From Albugo candida (taxonomy: Eukaryota; Oomycota; Peronosporomycetes; Albuginales; Albuginaceae), in assembly GCA_905220665.1 (NCBI GenBank), contig CAJNAR010000185.1, positions 62,001 to 126,000 on the forward strand: 64,000 nucleotides of DNA, written 5' to 3'. Positions 35,480 to 46,580 of this stretch are shown here, piece after piece. A program made the translations under genes and the position numbers. A model generated the notes under the pieces. The model was given only the letters and a program-made list of their open reading frames with translations. It was not told the DNA's origin and did not search any database. Each line of letters opens with the position of its first letter. Within the stretch, counting starts at the first letter, position 1.

Positions 35480-37670
35480 CAGAGAACACTGGCGCCCCTA
35501 TCAGAGTAGAAGCAGATTGTGGACATGATTGAAGGAATGCTCCGTGCAGATCCAACAGTTCTGAGATGATCAGGCAGATTGATTGCTTCAAAATTCGGAA
35601 TGTTTCTTACGCGATTAGTGTACCCATCTAAACGCTTTGTAATGTCGTAGCGTTCGGCATCACAGCGATGTGTATCAAAGCACAATAAAGCCACAAACAA
35701 TATTAGAGAGCAAGAGACGACGCCTACAACACTGCCTGTACGAAATTAATAAGATGAGAGGGCAGATGAACCGTTTGTATCCGAGCTCATGTATCACCTT
35801 CGAGTTTCCGAGAACGTGATAGACGAAGTGGGCTCGCAGTAATTCAACTCTATCAAATAGCTACACATGAAGAACCCTTCAACCCGTGATTCTAAGAGCA
35901 AGTGGGCTTCGAAAATTTGCTGTGATCGAAGTGTATGGTCTTTTCTTGTTACCTTCACAAAACAAATAGAAAACAGAAAATTTATATCTCGGCGCAGTTA
36001 CCGTTTACCAATCTCAGCGACCTCGTTGGCATTTGCTCATTGTGTAAGTACAGATCATTCTTATGCGCAGATCCTTGTCGACAGTAGCAAGTTTCAAATA
36101 TATTATCTTCAAGTGATACGTCTCCAGCACTTGATGCAAATTGCATTTAGTAGAGTGACTGCGGCGAGCAAAATACGCTGCCACTTGATGTGAACTTCAC
36201 TTTCTACGACAATAAAAGTCGCCAAGGAATTATGCAGCAAGAACCTGTGTCCATGCTGCGATGTGTGCCGCCCGATAATTAAGATACAAGCATAAAAGGA
36301 CCCCGATTCTATTGATTGACTCACTCTATGTGGCAATGAGGAAGTGTCCGATCTATTGCGCTTAGAATACTGGCAGTTGCTTTCTTACGTCGCAAAGCCA
36401 TCAGGAAATTGACAGAATGAACATAAAAATTACGTATGCAACCAATGATGTGAACAAATTGGCTTTGATTCCCTAGCCAGTTCTATGGCGTATAGAAATA
36501 TGTAAGGGGCTACAAAAGAATCAAGAAGCTGTGTGTCAAGACGGCGCTTGCATTTATGCCATGCTTTAGGCGTCCTGATAACAAACGACCAGGTTTATAA
36601 ATTGAGTGAGCTGATATGGAGACATAGCAATTAGCAAATTTGCGAATTCGCTGCGCTGAAATGCCGGAGATCTCGTGTGCAGTCAAATTTGTCTAAGGAT
36701 CAACTTTTCTGCTGAATTTCCGTCAAAGTCCTCGAGAAAAATTAATTATGGTAATAACAATTTGGTATGGATAAGTCTACATATATCATCAGGAAAGTGA
36801 AGAACTGAAGTCAGCATTGCAAAGAGACGACCGAAAAAATCTTAAATGCGGACGGTTGCGAATCAAGCATGAGCATTACTCAGCATCGATTGCATTGGCT
36901 GATGTAGCTACAAGGGACAACATAAATATGAATTTGGTGCATTTCACAAATGCTTGATAATGGGGAAACAGCATGTTAAGGCGGATAAATTGGTCCTTCG
37001 ATACGGAAAGTAGTATCCGCAGAACTTGATGATGTTTATATCTCAAAAAAAAAACAATTTTGCCATGACTCACGCGTCCTACGAGATGGGCCTGTTGCGA
37101 AGCAATTGATCTTTGGCGAATAGGACAATATTGCAACATGCTGTGCACAAACAGTTTGCGATAATCATGATGGCATAGACGTGCTGCCTTTTGTTAGTAA
37201 GTAGGCAAAGAAGATAGCGATGTGGTGGTTGCTCTCCAAAAATTCGTTATATACATTCCGGTAGACTATTTTGCGAAGCTGCAGTTGATATACGGGTCGG
37301 TACCAGCGAAAGGAATCATAATCTCTGCGTTATATGAGGCTTTGATTAGGTTGTTGATTGAATTAAATAAAAGATCGTACAGCCATCCTATATTGCAGTA
37401 CGATTAAGATCGAAGTCTGTGATGTGTTGTTTCAAATTGAAAATATGACACTGCTTGCAAATTTTATCTAAGGAAAGATCATAATCAGTGAAACGTAGTG
37501 GCCCAAAAAACCTGAAATTTTCCATTATTGCCTTTTGTGAGGCACTATGAAGATTGATACTCACCAGAGTCGTGAAACAGCTCAAGATCTTCCTATATTT
37601 GAGAAGGCACCGTTTGATTACATAATGGGCAACGATGGCACGTGAAGTTGCGACAGCACCAAGATGCAAT
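35480..37670 (-). other. Speculative multi-exon gene for a membrane protein
   Basis: Reading the minus strand through candidate GT-AG introns of about 40-75 nt links several open segments with matching phases. They include YDSFRWYRPVYQLQLRKI (around 37,300), LLRILLSVSKDQ/KRYKH-type basic helices (around 37,000), a hydrophobic segment CTKFIFMLSLVATS (around 36,900), AYLLTKG, then EAHLLLESRVEGFF and SYLIELNYCEPTSS (around 35,850) and a hydrophobic helix CSLILFVALLCF (around 35,690) followed by DAERYDITKRLDGY. At least two membrane segments would be present. No family is recognised, and many alternative junctions were available when choosing introns, so chance assembly is a real possibility. RNA reads or an orthologue would settle it. 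Confidence 0.25.
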
Positions 37671-38157
37671 TATCGTTTATTCAGAAGGCAGCTATTTACA
37701 CCACAAGGCTTCATTTAAACTTAGATTATTCCTTGATACGAGGTGTCTGCTCCCAGCAAAGTTCTGCAAAAACAAGTCAGGTTCCATTAGAAGTCACTCG
37801 CTTTTTATCTGGGGAGTAGCAAGTGATGGTGAGGGCGCCAAATCCAACGACAGTAAGAAGGATGTGCAAAATTTCATCACGTGACACTAAGGAGTATGAG
37901 TGTGGGTTATCTCTAGAAGAAGGCCCTAAAATGCCGTGGACAAACGTTGCGTGATTTTTTTTCTTTGATTGAATCTGAATTTATAGCAGCCCAGTTGTAC
38001 CGAACTGGGATGCTAGAATAACGTAAACTCTCTTCATTGATAAAGTCGTTTGTAACCACATGGGCTTTGTCAAGTTTAAGCCTTTTCACGGCGTCGAAAT
38101 GGACAAACCAGTGAATAAATATAGTTTTTTTCAATATGTCTTCGGTGTGATAGCGGT

Positions 38158-38520
38158 TCATCTTGCTATGTAACGACGGTGCTGACACTGATCTGTACTA
38201 CGGACCCGTGGAGGTTGAAGTGGCATTCCTTGTTCACCTCCTGCCTCACGCGCTTGCGGATGCCTCTTTCCTGGAGCGTAAAGTCGCGCTGTACTTGGTA
38301 TCACTTTGTCTTCAGTCGAGGATAACGTCGTGTCCTTGCGGAGATCCGCACGCTTCTCCGCACAAGAGGGAAAGGTGATGCTGCTGGCAGACACGACCGA
38401 AGTTTGGCCATCCTCGAGTCTTCGAGCTTCAAGCCTGGTAAGGCGAACTACAATTACACCCTTTAGCTCAGTCACCAGATCCAGCATCCTTGCCATGACT
38501 TCGCGGGTGCTTTAAGCCGA
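38158..38520 (-). other. GC-richer ORF of unknown origin
   Basis: A 112-codon frame, rich in Arg, Ala and Ser with segments such as VVRLTRLEARRLEDG, stands out from its AT-rich surroundings by composition. It resembles neither host genes nor the MULE transposases nearby. It could be a fragment of a retroelement gag-like gene or imported DNA. No long terminal repeats were found around it. Confidence 0.25.
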
Positions 38521-38960
38521 ACTAGCTTCATCGTCGTTGGTGTGGGTCGTGGATGGCGCTTGAACTTGATTTGGTCCAGGTGCACATGGCTATAATCGTT
38601 TGAAACACCGCAGGGAATGGGAAGTTGCTTTATGCAGGGAGAAAAAAGAAGAAAGTTTATCATGCATCCTGGTTATTTTCCGTTCTACGTCCTTCTCACC
38701 CTTGTGACTTATTCTGGGACTGCCCGATCGTTTGATCGACGTGGATACAAATCACCGCATCGGGACAGCCCGTAATGAAAGGTGCACGAACCATAGCCAG
38801 CTCCTTGAGTAATTCCCCTCAAGGGTGTGACTATTGCCACCGACGTTTTGACTTATGTCACATACAAAACATCTCTGATTGGCTAATTTTTGTAAGCAAC
38901 CATATATTCATCAACAAGGGGACTATATTACTGCGTCTACGTAAGATAGATACATAATAC

Positions 38961-39313
38961 ATGACACGTTTCCACGTTTCCACGATTTCGGATTTCTTCG
39001 CTTTCCTCCCTACCACGCATCAACATTCAACGAGTTGCCCAATAATAACGGCTTTCAAGCAAAAAACGGATTCAAAACACACAAAAGAATCTGATGGCAA
39101 TGTTCAGAACAAATTGCTGCAGCCACCAACCGGACTTATTGGAGTCGAATATAATTCTGTCAAAGCGATGGAAAAGACATTGAATGAATTCGCTGCCACA
39201 GAAGGGTAAAGTGTAGTGACAAAATGATTCTACAAGCAGCGTAACGGACACTACGATTTATCACTGAAATGTGTAAAGTGTATATCCGTATGTGAAGTAT
39301 ACAGCCTTGGTAT
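38961..39313. mobile_element. Solo MULE fragment ending in an F-type terminus
   Basis: The plus strand at 38961-39209 ends with a short FAR1-like motif (EYNSVKAMEKTLNEFAATEG), which matches the N-terminal DNA-binding start of the MULE transposases further right. At 39275-39313 the sequence matches the terminal repeat of element F (GTATACAGCCTTGGTA). No matching left terminus was found, so this looks like the truncated end of an F-type element abutting element A. Confidence 0.5.
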
Positions 39314-39321
39314 ATTATGTA

Positions 39322-41790
39322 GGGAATCATTATGCAGCCCTCAGCCTCCATAAATTGATGGAAAGTGTGGCTTCTGATAGGTTTGAATAAATAAAACAGA
39401 ATAAATAGAATGAAATTAGGCCATTTCTATATGTACACCCTCCTTGATCCGTAGCCTATCAGAAGCTTGCTGTGAGATGAGCTTTTTTTTTTGTAAATGT
39501 AGCCACCGATGCATTCTCTGTTAATACTAGTCTCATTTCCATCGAATTTATGTGTGCTCATGACTTTCTCTCTGAATGCTACACCACTGGTTTTTTATTG
39601 CAACAGAATAAATACAATAAAATCACGAAAAAAACTTCGCTTTCAACAAATTTTGTACTTCTAAAATCTAAGTTTATACTCAAATCTACTGCTGCAGGTG
39701 TTGCTGTTGGTGTTGCTGTTGGTGTTGCTATTGCGTCTTGACGGCAGGTTCTAGCATTGTGGTCTGTGTTTTGGCATTTCTGACATCTTTGGCGACGACA
39801 CACAGGAGCATTTAAAGTAGCAGTAGCATTCTCGATAGACTACCACGCTTGCGCTGTTGCACAAGATCCCGAATTTCTGTCTCTGGAACTGCCAAGATAT
39901 AGTCTAGCAGCGCACGCTTACGATGATTGAAAGAATTCTCGTAATCATTAGCAATCCTCTTCAATGCTATCTCAATTCCAATTGTCATGGTCTCAGCCTC
40001 AATATGAATTTGACATTGTCTGTATCAGCCACCAATGCTGGTCAAAATTTTTAACAGACAGTTTTTTTATTACAAGACGAAAAGCATGGGCGCAAGGATA
40101 GCTCATTGTGGCTGTAAACAAGACTATAAGTTAATTGAAGTTGCAGTCAGTTGCGGTCAATGGCACATAGTTGCGATTACTTGCACTTAGTCACAGTTTA
40201 CAGAACTTGACAATCTCGGTCATCACTAAGCCGCCGATAAGATGAGAGCAGACCTTTTACTGAAATCTTCTCCATCACCTCTGAGAACATGGAACCAAGC
40301 TTCATCGTGACTACAGACCGCTGCTTTGCGTTTTGCTGAACAATGACAGCAAGCTGCATTCACAGGGAAGACGAATTGCTGTGTCCGCTGAGAGTAGATC
40401 ACCTGCAATGAATGAAATTTCAGATAAACATTACTGTTGCCAGCATAATCCGCATACAATAAAACTTACCTGTTGACACAGAGATCCGTTTTTTGAGGGT
40501 AGCATGGGCGCTCTCCACCCGGGATGTTGTTACATGCCCATAATGACGCTTATTGTGCAGGAAAGCAGCAACAAACCGCTCCTTGTAAAGCAGCCAAGTT
40601 GTCTTAAGGTAGCTCATCGAGGCTGCAGGGAAGGTGGCATGCATTTCTGAAAGTTGGGTCAGAAAGTCTGCAATGGCTGTGGTGACAGCAAGTTGGCTCC
40701 AACCTTGATTGAATTCTTGTCAGGCTTCTGAGGTTTGAAATACTGTCCTTCGCTTGGAAAGAATGTTTTTGCTGATATGCCAGCGGCAAAGAAAGCAAGA
40801 TGCATTAGGAAACGTCTCTGAAAGGGCGCTCATCAGCGCAAGATCCCGATTTGTGACAAAGGGGCGCGCTTCATGTTGTAGACCATGTACTTAGAAGATT
40901 ACATGGCGCATTGCCAATAATTAATCTGCCGAAGTCTTGTTCTTTGTAAAGCAGTATGCGAATGTGAAGGTGCTAGTTGTTGATGTGATGCCAATAATGC
41001 GGAGGAGAGGTAGTCCATATCTATTGGTTTTGTAGCTAGTATCAATAAGCCAGACCCGACCAGCACTGTACTTGTTGTAAATCTCCTTTGCAGAAGGTGA
41101 AATACTGATCAGGTGATTAGCCACTGAAGAGTATCAAGCTGATAGAAGTAGTCACCTTGAGCAAGACCATATTATAAAGCTACCATTGAAGATCGTCCTG
41201 CATGCATCTTGTTGCGTTCTGCACGACACAAGTTGTAGATATCTTGGGCTGTAGTCATAACATTGTGTTGTGGCGCAGTGAAGTGGTAGCACGGCCAGGT
41301 GTCACACCAGAACAACCCATCATCAAAATTGATTTCCGGCTTTACTTTGTTAAAGAGCGCGCTTTTGGATGCGCAGACTGGTGAGTAAAGGGAGCATGAT
41401 TGTGTCCTCCATTGTCAACTTGAGCTTTACATTGACCAGACTTTTATTTCCGTATGCTGGCCTTGAACAAGCACCAGTGCCACGACTAGAAGGCACATGT
41501 TGGCAAGTACCTGCACCCATCACGGGGGTTCGATTGAGAGCAGGAAAGAATTAAAGCTTTTACTCCTCAATCTGCCCTAGTGTTTATTTTTTTTGTGCGT
41601 TTGGTAACAACAATATAGCCTTGTTATAGTGCATGGTAATCAATTGTTGCCTTCGCCTGTTCCATGGAAGCTTAGGCAAGCTGGGGTGGTGGTGCAAAGC
41701 TGTTTATTGTGGCTTCTAAAGAAGATAAAGTGTGATTTCATGTTATTAATTCCGTTGCATATATGGAGGATGGGGCTGAATAACGATTCT
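39322..41790 (-). mobile_element. MULE element A
   Basis: About 2.5 kb. The left end (GGGAATCATTATGCAGCCC at 39322) reappears inverted at the right end (about 41741-41790), with about 24 of the first 30 bases matching. It encodes a broken minus-strand transposase, listed separately. No clear target-site duplication was found. A 12-bp tandem unit (GGTGTTGCTGTT) at 39697-39730 encodes an Ala-Thr-Pro repeat in the transposase tail. Confidence 0.65.
39740..41124 (-). pseudogene. MULE transposase remnant of element A
   Basis: Fragments in different frames line up with MULE/FAR1-type transposases. VWLIDTSYKTNRYGLPLL (40,921-41,124) carries the first catalytic Asp. Next come a WHISKNIL-like segment and TWLLYKERFVAAF with TTSRVESAHATLKK (40,420-40,644). 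The C-terminus ends in a zinc knuckle, CQKCQNTDHNARTC (around 39,760). Frameshifts and stops separate these pieces, so the gene is dead. It is most similar in layout to the transposase of element E. The repeated Ala-Thr-Pro linker next to the zinc knuckle is encoded by the 12-bp tandem repeat. Confidence 0.75.
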
Positions 41791-41810
41791 CATGCTTTTA
41801 TTCTCTTCAT

Positions 41811-43874
41811 GGGAACACGGGAATTTTGTACCATTTTGTATAAATTTATGATTTTTATACCAGAAGTTTATGAAAAGTGAGAAATATACCAAAAGTTTAA
41901 AAATTGGAAAATTAGACCAAAACGAATATTTCAAGAGCGAAATTGTAAAAATAGTAAAAATATATCAAAAAGTTTAGAGTTTACAGATTCGTGAGTGCCT
42001 CATCGTTAGGCTATCACATGCAGCGATTATGACGAATGCTGGCAATGAGGCTACCTTTTTGATACACAAGAGTCAAGTAACAGCTGTTTGTCAGGGGAAT
42101 GGGCAGACGGACGCGCATAGTTACGCTCACGTGACTACGCCAGTCACAACGACATATCAAGTACAGTAATTGAGTACCACGAAAACGTTGGACGGTCGTT
42201 TCGTGTCATATCGAGCGACCAAGACGCTACAACGTGTTATGTGTCAGTCCAGATTGCAGCTTCACAGTCGCTTTTGCGTATGGTAGTGGATTTGAGCCGC
42301 CTCATACGTCCGCGCCGCACACATGCGACGATACGAGGGTTGAGTTGGCTTCATACAAAGCGAGTTGTGGAAACAAGTCGTCATATGTCGCTTCCTTTGA
42401 TTAAGCCCTCCGATTCGTCGTTGGTAAGGGTCGTGACGCTAGTCCATCTGAGCTACAGAAGAAGCTGGCGGCTGATGGGAATCGATTGACGTACCAGACC
42501 TCTGTCAACGCGTGTATCCAAGTCAAAGCGCAACTCTTCGATGAAGATCGCACCCAGTATCAGTTCACCTTGTAATAATTAACAAGAGTGGACATGAGGC
42601 AGATAGCGAGCTGCGTGAGGACAGAATTTGTCGTATCGGCATCGTATACAAGCCCGGCATTCACGCGATTCGCGAGTTTGTAGATCACGGGTTCAGCCTG
42701 GGTAGCACATCATTGAAGCACAAAAATGGTAGAGACCTTATCGCTTGCCACAAGCACAGAGACAATGAAACTTAGATTGTAGCGGTCCCTTGGGTGTCAA
42801 GCGAGACGAAATAAAAATGGCCATGCCTCCTGGACTTTCTTCTACGCTCTGTGGAAGAGCCAACATTTTTCAGCTCCGACCGTAACAAGGGTCTCATTCC
42901 CGCGATGCAAGTTGAAGCAGGTTGCGTCGTTCAAATGACGAGCCAGTGAGTTGAAAAAAAAAATGGAAAGGCGCAGCAATGGCTACTCGATGCAGATGAG
43001 CTCAAATGGGTGGCCACGTATAGTATACGTCCGCGGTTTGGAACCATGGCGAGCAACAACGTGGAGTCTGGAAGTAACGTCCTGCTTGAAGCTAGAGATA
43101 GGCCAATTCTGGACTGTCTGATGGCGGTGGAAAAGTAAATAGGGATCAAGTGGGCTAAATTCGTCGCCAATTTGGCTTCATGGGAGGATTACAGCTTACG
43201 CAACCAAAGAACTCGAGCGCAAACGCTTTGTCTCTGTCGTTGAAAAGATCGAAATTATCCCAGTTTCCTGTCATACTTCGTGGTCAAGGTGAGGAAGAAT
43301 GGAGAGCTGCTTGTCGAGTATTCTGTCGATCTAGATAATCCTGAAAGCCAGTATTCTTGTGGCTTCTTTGGGGACATGAAAGGGTCATGCTATCCTCTCT
43401 ATGCGGCCTTTCTGTCCGTCAACAAACTCTCGCTACTCATAACTATCTGCGATAAGTCATGGACCATGGTGGGATACCAGCGTGCTTACGACCCCTTGGT
43501 AATTATAAGTCCATGCGTAACGAAAGATGAGCTGACGCTTTCAGAGAAGCACCACCCACTCATGGTGCCAAAGAACCGAGGCCGATCGAAGAAGTCGAAG
43601 CGATCGAGTCCCAGGCTTCCACAGAAGCTTTGAAGAAGAAGCGCATCAACAATTGCACTATTTACGGTGACTACGGCCACAACAAGCGCACACGGCAAGG
43701 GTCAATGTGATAACTCGAAATATTTTCCATATTTGTACATAAATATCAGACTTTTTGGTACATTTTTTCTTTTTTTACAATTTTACCCGTGAAATATTCG
43801 TTTTGGTATAATCAAACTTTTGGTAAAAATATATTTCATTTTTCTAGAAAGTGGTATGAAATCCTAGGGCCCCC
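41811..43874 (+). mobile_element. MULE element B
   Basis: About 2.06 kb. Long, diverged terminal inverted repeats, over 100 bp, are visible: left 41811-41965 and right about 43720-43874. They share ACCAAAACGAATATTTC and nearby ACCA-AAAGTTT motifs. The left end lies only 20 bp from the right end of element A, and the right end is 7 bp from element C. No convincing target-site duplication was found. Confidence 0.65.
42240..43715 (+). pseudogene. Plant-type (mudrA-like) MULE transposase remnant of element B
   Basis: The downstream half is best preserved. It has an SNNVES helix start with DRPILDCLMAVEK (around 43,050-43,140), then a SWIM zinc finger, CGFFGDMKGSCYPLYAAFL (around 43,350-43,410). 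A YDPLVIISP...LMVPKNRGRSKKSKR tail (43,470-43,600) and a zinc knuckle, CTIYGDYGHNKR (around 43,650), complete the C-terminus. The spacing C-x-C-x(n)-C-x-H is altered in the SWIM motif (His replaced by Tyr), and stops interrupt the frame at several places. It is the same sub-lineage as element F. Confidence 0.7.
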
Positions 43875-43881
43875 GTTATTT

Positions 43882-46129
43882 GGGTAATTGCTGTTACCAC
43901 CCACCGAATTTCTACTTCCACCCACCACGTGGTTTTCTGACCAATCAGATTAAGGCGGTATTTTCCCCCACCTACAGTACAGTATATGATTGGGCAACCT
44001 TAGGCATACGAGGGATGAGCGTTCTGATAATGCAAAGGAGTAGGCAATAGTTTGAATTTCGTACGCAATTTCAGGTTTTTCAATTACTTTTCTCACCTGC
44101 CTCAAGTTTCTTGGATTTACTGCTGTGTAATGGTGACGGGATAACCGGACATGGAACAGAACATGTCATCGCAATCTTCCATTTTGCCTACACGATGGCA
44201 ATGGTGTTGTTGAAAGCTGTGTGGGACATTTTAGGATATCATGCCCCTGCCTGATACAATTTTATATATCGCCGCTTAGGCTTCATTGCATGCTCAAATG
44301 TTGACGTTTCGCGCTTTCTTGTTGAAATGATAACCTTATTTCAGGCCCCAAGTGAACGCCCTTTCGCCTTTACGACAGAAGGTCCAGCGAGGGCCGAAAT
44401 ATTCCCAATTGCCAATTCCGAAATTTTAGCATATATGATTGACTGTTGGGCTGTCGAGAATTAAAAATCGGCTTTGCAGTGATTTTATGTGGAGCTGAAC
44501 GGATGCGATGTTGTTCGACATTATGAAACTTGCTTGTCCCCTTCCGTTATTGCATTGCAGTTAATGTCACGTAGGTGCCAATTCTGGTGGATCAATGTTG
44601 AAGGTATGGGGATGTTACAAAGCTCATGGATCTCATGCACACATGAAAATCGCATGATGCTCCCCAACGTATGACTACACGAATTCTTCAAATCCTCTAA
44701 CCAGCTGTTCATAACTTACGCTACCACGGAATGCATGTGGGATTTGGATGCGTTCACTAGAAATGTTTGCTCCAAGCTTCCGGAATTGGTGATCAGTGGC
44801 TTGCTTCATTCTTGCCTGAACGAGATCCATATTTTCAGCAGATGTTTGTAGGTACCGCTTTAAAGCCGAATGCGCTCGACCAATCGCCGACATCGAAGTA
44901 TTTGTAAAATGCATCACCTTGTCTGGCCTGGCACGCATAAATTTTGCTTCATGCGGAGTCCAGGTTTTCTCCAAATAGCTGACACCGTCCAGTTTTCCAA
45001 CATACTTTAGCCTGAAATGCGCTCCCCTCTGCATAATAATTTGCAATTGTCTTCAATCTACAAACTCTTGTCCCACTTTTAAAAATCCTCTCATTCCTCG
45101 TTCGTGCCAGATTTACCCCATAGGGGGTATGCGCAATCCGAAAATCTTCTTCAATGGCACCAGCTAGTGCCAAATCGCGATCTGTCACCAGAACGTCTGG
45201 GGCTGTATCAGCATGTTTTACGACTGCCCAAGTGCTCAGATATAATCTGTCTTCGCCTTCCCTGATAAAAATGCAAATGCCGAGTAAAATGTTGAGTTCA
45301 TTCCCGTTCGCCCATCAATGCTCAGCATATGCATCCTGGAACTGCTCGTTTTGTACGTACAATCCAAGAGAAGAACCATATTATTCCGGCGAGCTAAACG
45401 AATGGATGTTGGATGGGCCACAAACAAATGTGTGACGCACCCATCACCCGTGGTGTGAGTTCATCTATCAAAGCCTGAATCGGGGACCTTCTGCCAATTC
45501 CTTCAGACGAGATTGCGGCTTAGCGTTGTAGAAGTTTTCTGCCGTAGCCAGTGATTTGGGAAATTCAGGACACAAAAGCGTTTATGCCCGAAGTGCGGGT
45601 AATCCGGCTGATACAAGTTCCTGTACGCAGACCTTTTCTTCTCCAAGCATTCTTCTGCATCCTGGGTGCCCAGCCATATTATCTGAAGGTTCATGATTGT
45701 GTTGGCTTTTCCGCATTTTGACCTTCCAGCTACCATCTCTACTCTTCTTCCCAAAAGCCTCCCAATGACACCCCTGCAGTCTCGTTCCTGTCTTCCGTGT
45801 CTTTCCCTCAGCATTTCCAGCCTAGCGTTTCATATAATCCCGACCAAGATTCCAAGCAAGCAAAACTCGCCTGCCTCCATCTGAGCGTTTTATCGACACC
45901 CCATAACCAGACTCACGATACACATGGCGAACGTGTTCAATGAAATCATAACGAGTGGCAGAAGATTGGTTGGAATTGACGAAAGAGGACATTGACATAG
46001 GCTGGTGGAAAAAGTAAAAACTTGGGTGGAAATAGCATAGGGTTGGTGGAAAAGTAAAAAGCTGGGTCGAAATACCACCGTAACATGACTAGTCAGAAAG
46101 CCATGTGGTGGGTGGAAATAGCGATTCCC
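43882..46129 (-). mobile_element. MULE element C
   Basis: About 2.25 kb. The terminal inverted repeats contain the word TTCCACCCACCAC followed by a shared TGG-TTTCTGAC block (left about 43882-43975, right about 46030-46129). The repeat CCACCC occurs several times in each end, so the termini are built of short internal repeats. The flanks CGTTATTT and CTTTATTT differ at one base and may be a worn 8-bp target-site duplication. Confidence 0.65.
44675..45814 (-). pseudogene. MULE transposase remnant of element C
   Basis: Broken minus-strand coding fragments. An N-terminal piece is at 45503-45814, then MVLLLDCTYKTSSSRMHML (around 45,330-45,400) with the first catalytic Asp. VTDRDLALAGAIEE (around 45,160) carries the second Asp, and TPHEAKFMRARPDK with MSAIGRAHSALKRYL (around 44,850-44,980) forms the end of the catalytic domain. 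At least two frameshifts separate the pieces. No SWIM finger or zinc knuckle was found downstream, so the C-terminus may be lost. It is diverged from both the A/D/E group and the B/F group. Confidence 0.7.
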
Positions 46130-46263
46130 TTTATTTATTCTATTATATCATTTGAACCAACCAGAAGCCACGCTTTCAAATAATTCATGGAGGCTGGGGG
46201 CTAATTAAAGAAAAGATGGAGGCTGATTAACAATTTCCTGTTTCATAAGGGATTATAAAAAAT
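46130..46263. repeat. Spacer with degenerate A-type terminal repeats
   Basis: Two imperfect copies of a GGAGGCTG...GCTAATTA-like word (around 46,186 and 46,232) resemble the inverted end of element A. This suggests that scraps of another element fill the gap between C and X. Confidence 0.35.
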
Positions 46264-46580
46264 GGGGCTGCTATCCGCACACTCCCATTTGCTAATTGCC
46301 CCCTGGATTATAGCCAATCAAAAGCCTGCGAAAGCTTCGCCTAAATGACTTGTTAGCAGTTAGTCTCCCACTTTATCGATCAATTTACATGAATGAGATT
46401 CTTGAATATAATAATTACAAACGACTAAAAATTGGGCTGAAGGCTGGTAGGAACGCTTCGATGACATCAAACTTGGACAGAGATAGACAAGAATAGGTAG
46501 CAAATACACTGGTCCAAAAGCAAATTTATCATTTTTCAGAGTAATTGCTTAAACGTTTTTCGTTCAGGTCATTATCTAAA

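Larger units (their letters stand above)
33713..38950. other. Gene-poor stretch with weak coding hints
   Basis: About 5.2 kb between DPH7 and the transposon cluster, without a confident gene. Three weak signals are listed separately: a possible multi-exon membrane protein (35,480-37,670, minus), a possible orphan C-terminal exon (34,217-34,420, minus) and a GC-richer frame (38,158-38,520, minus). The remainder shows only short frames and no repeats that I can pair. Confidence 0.4.

Noticed and set aside
39697..39730. A CRISPR-like or regulatory repeat
   Set aside because: It is a 12-bp tandem repeat inside the element A transposase coding region, without spacers.
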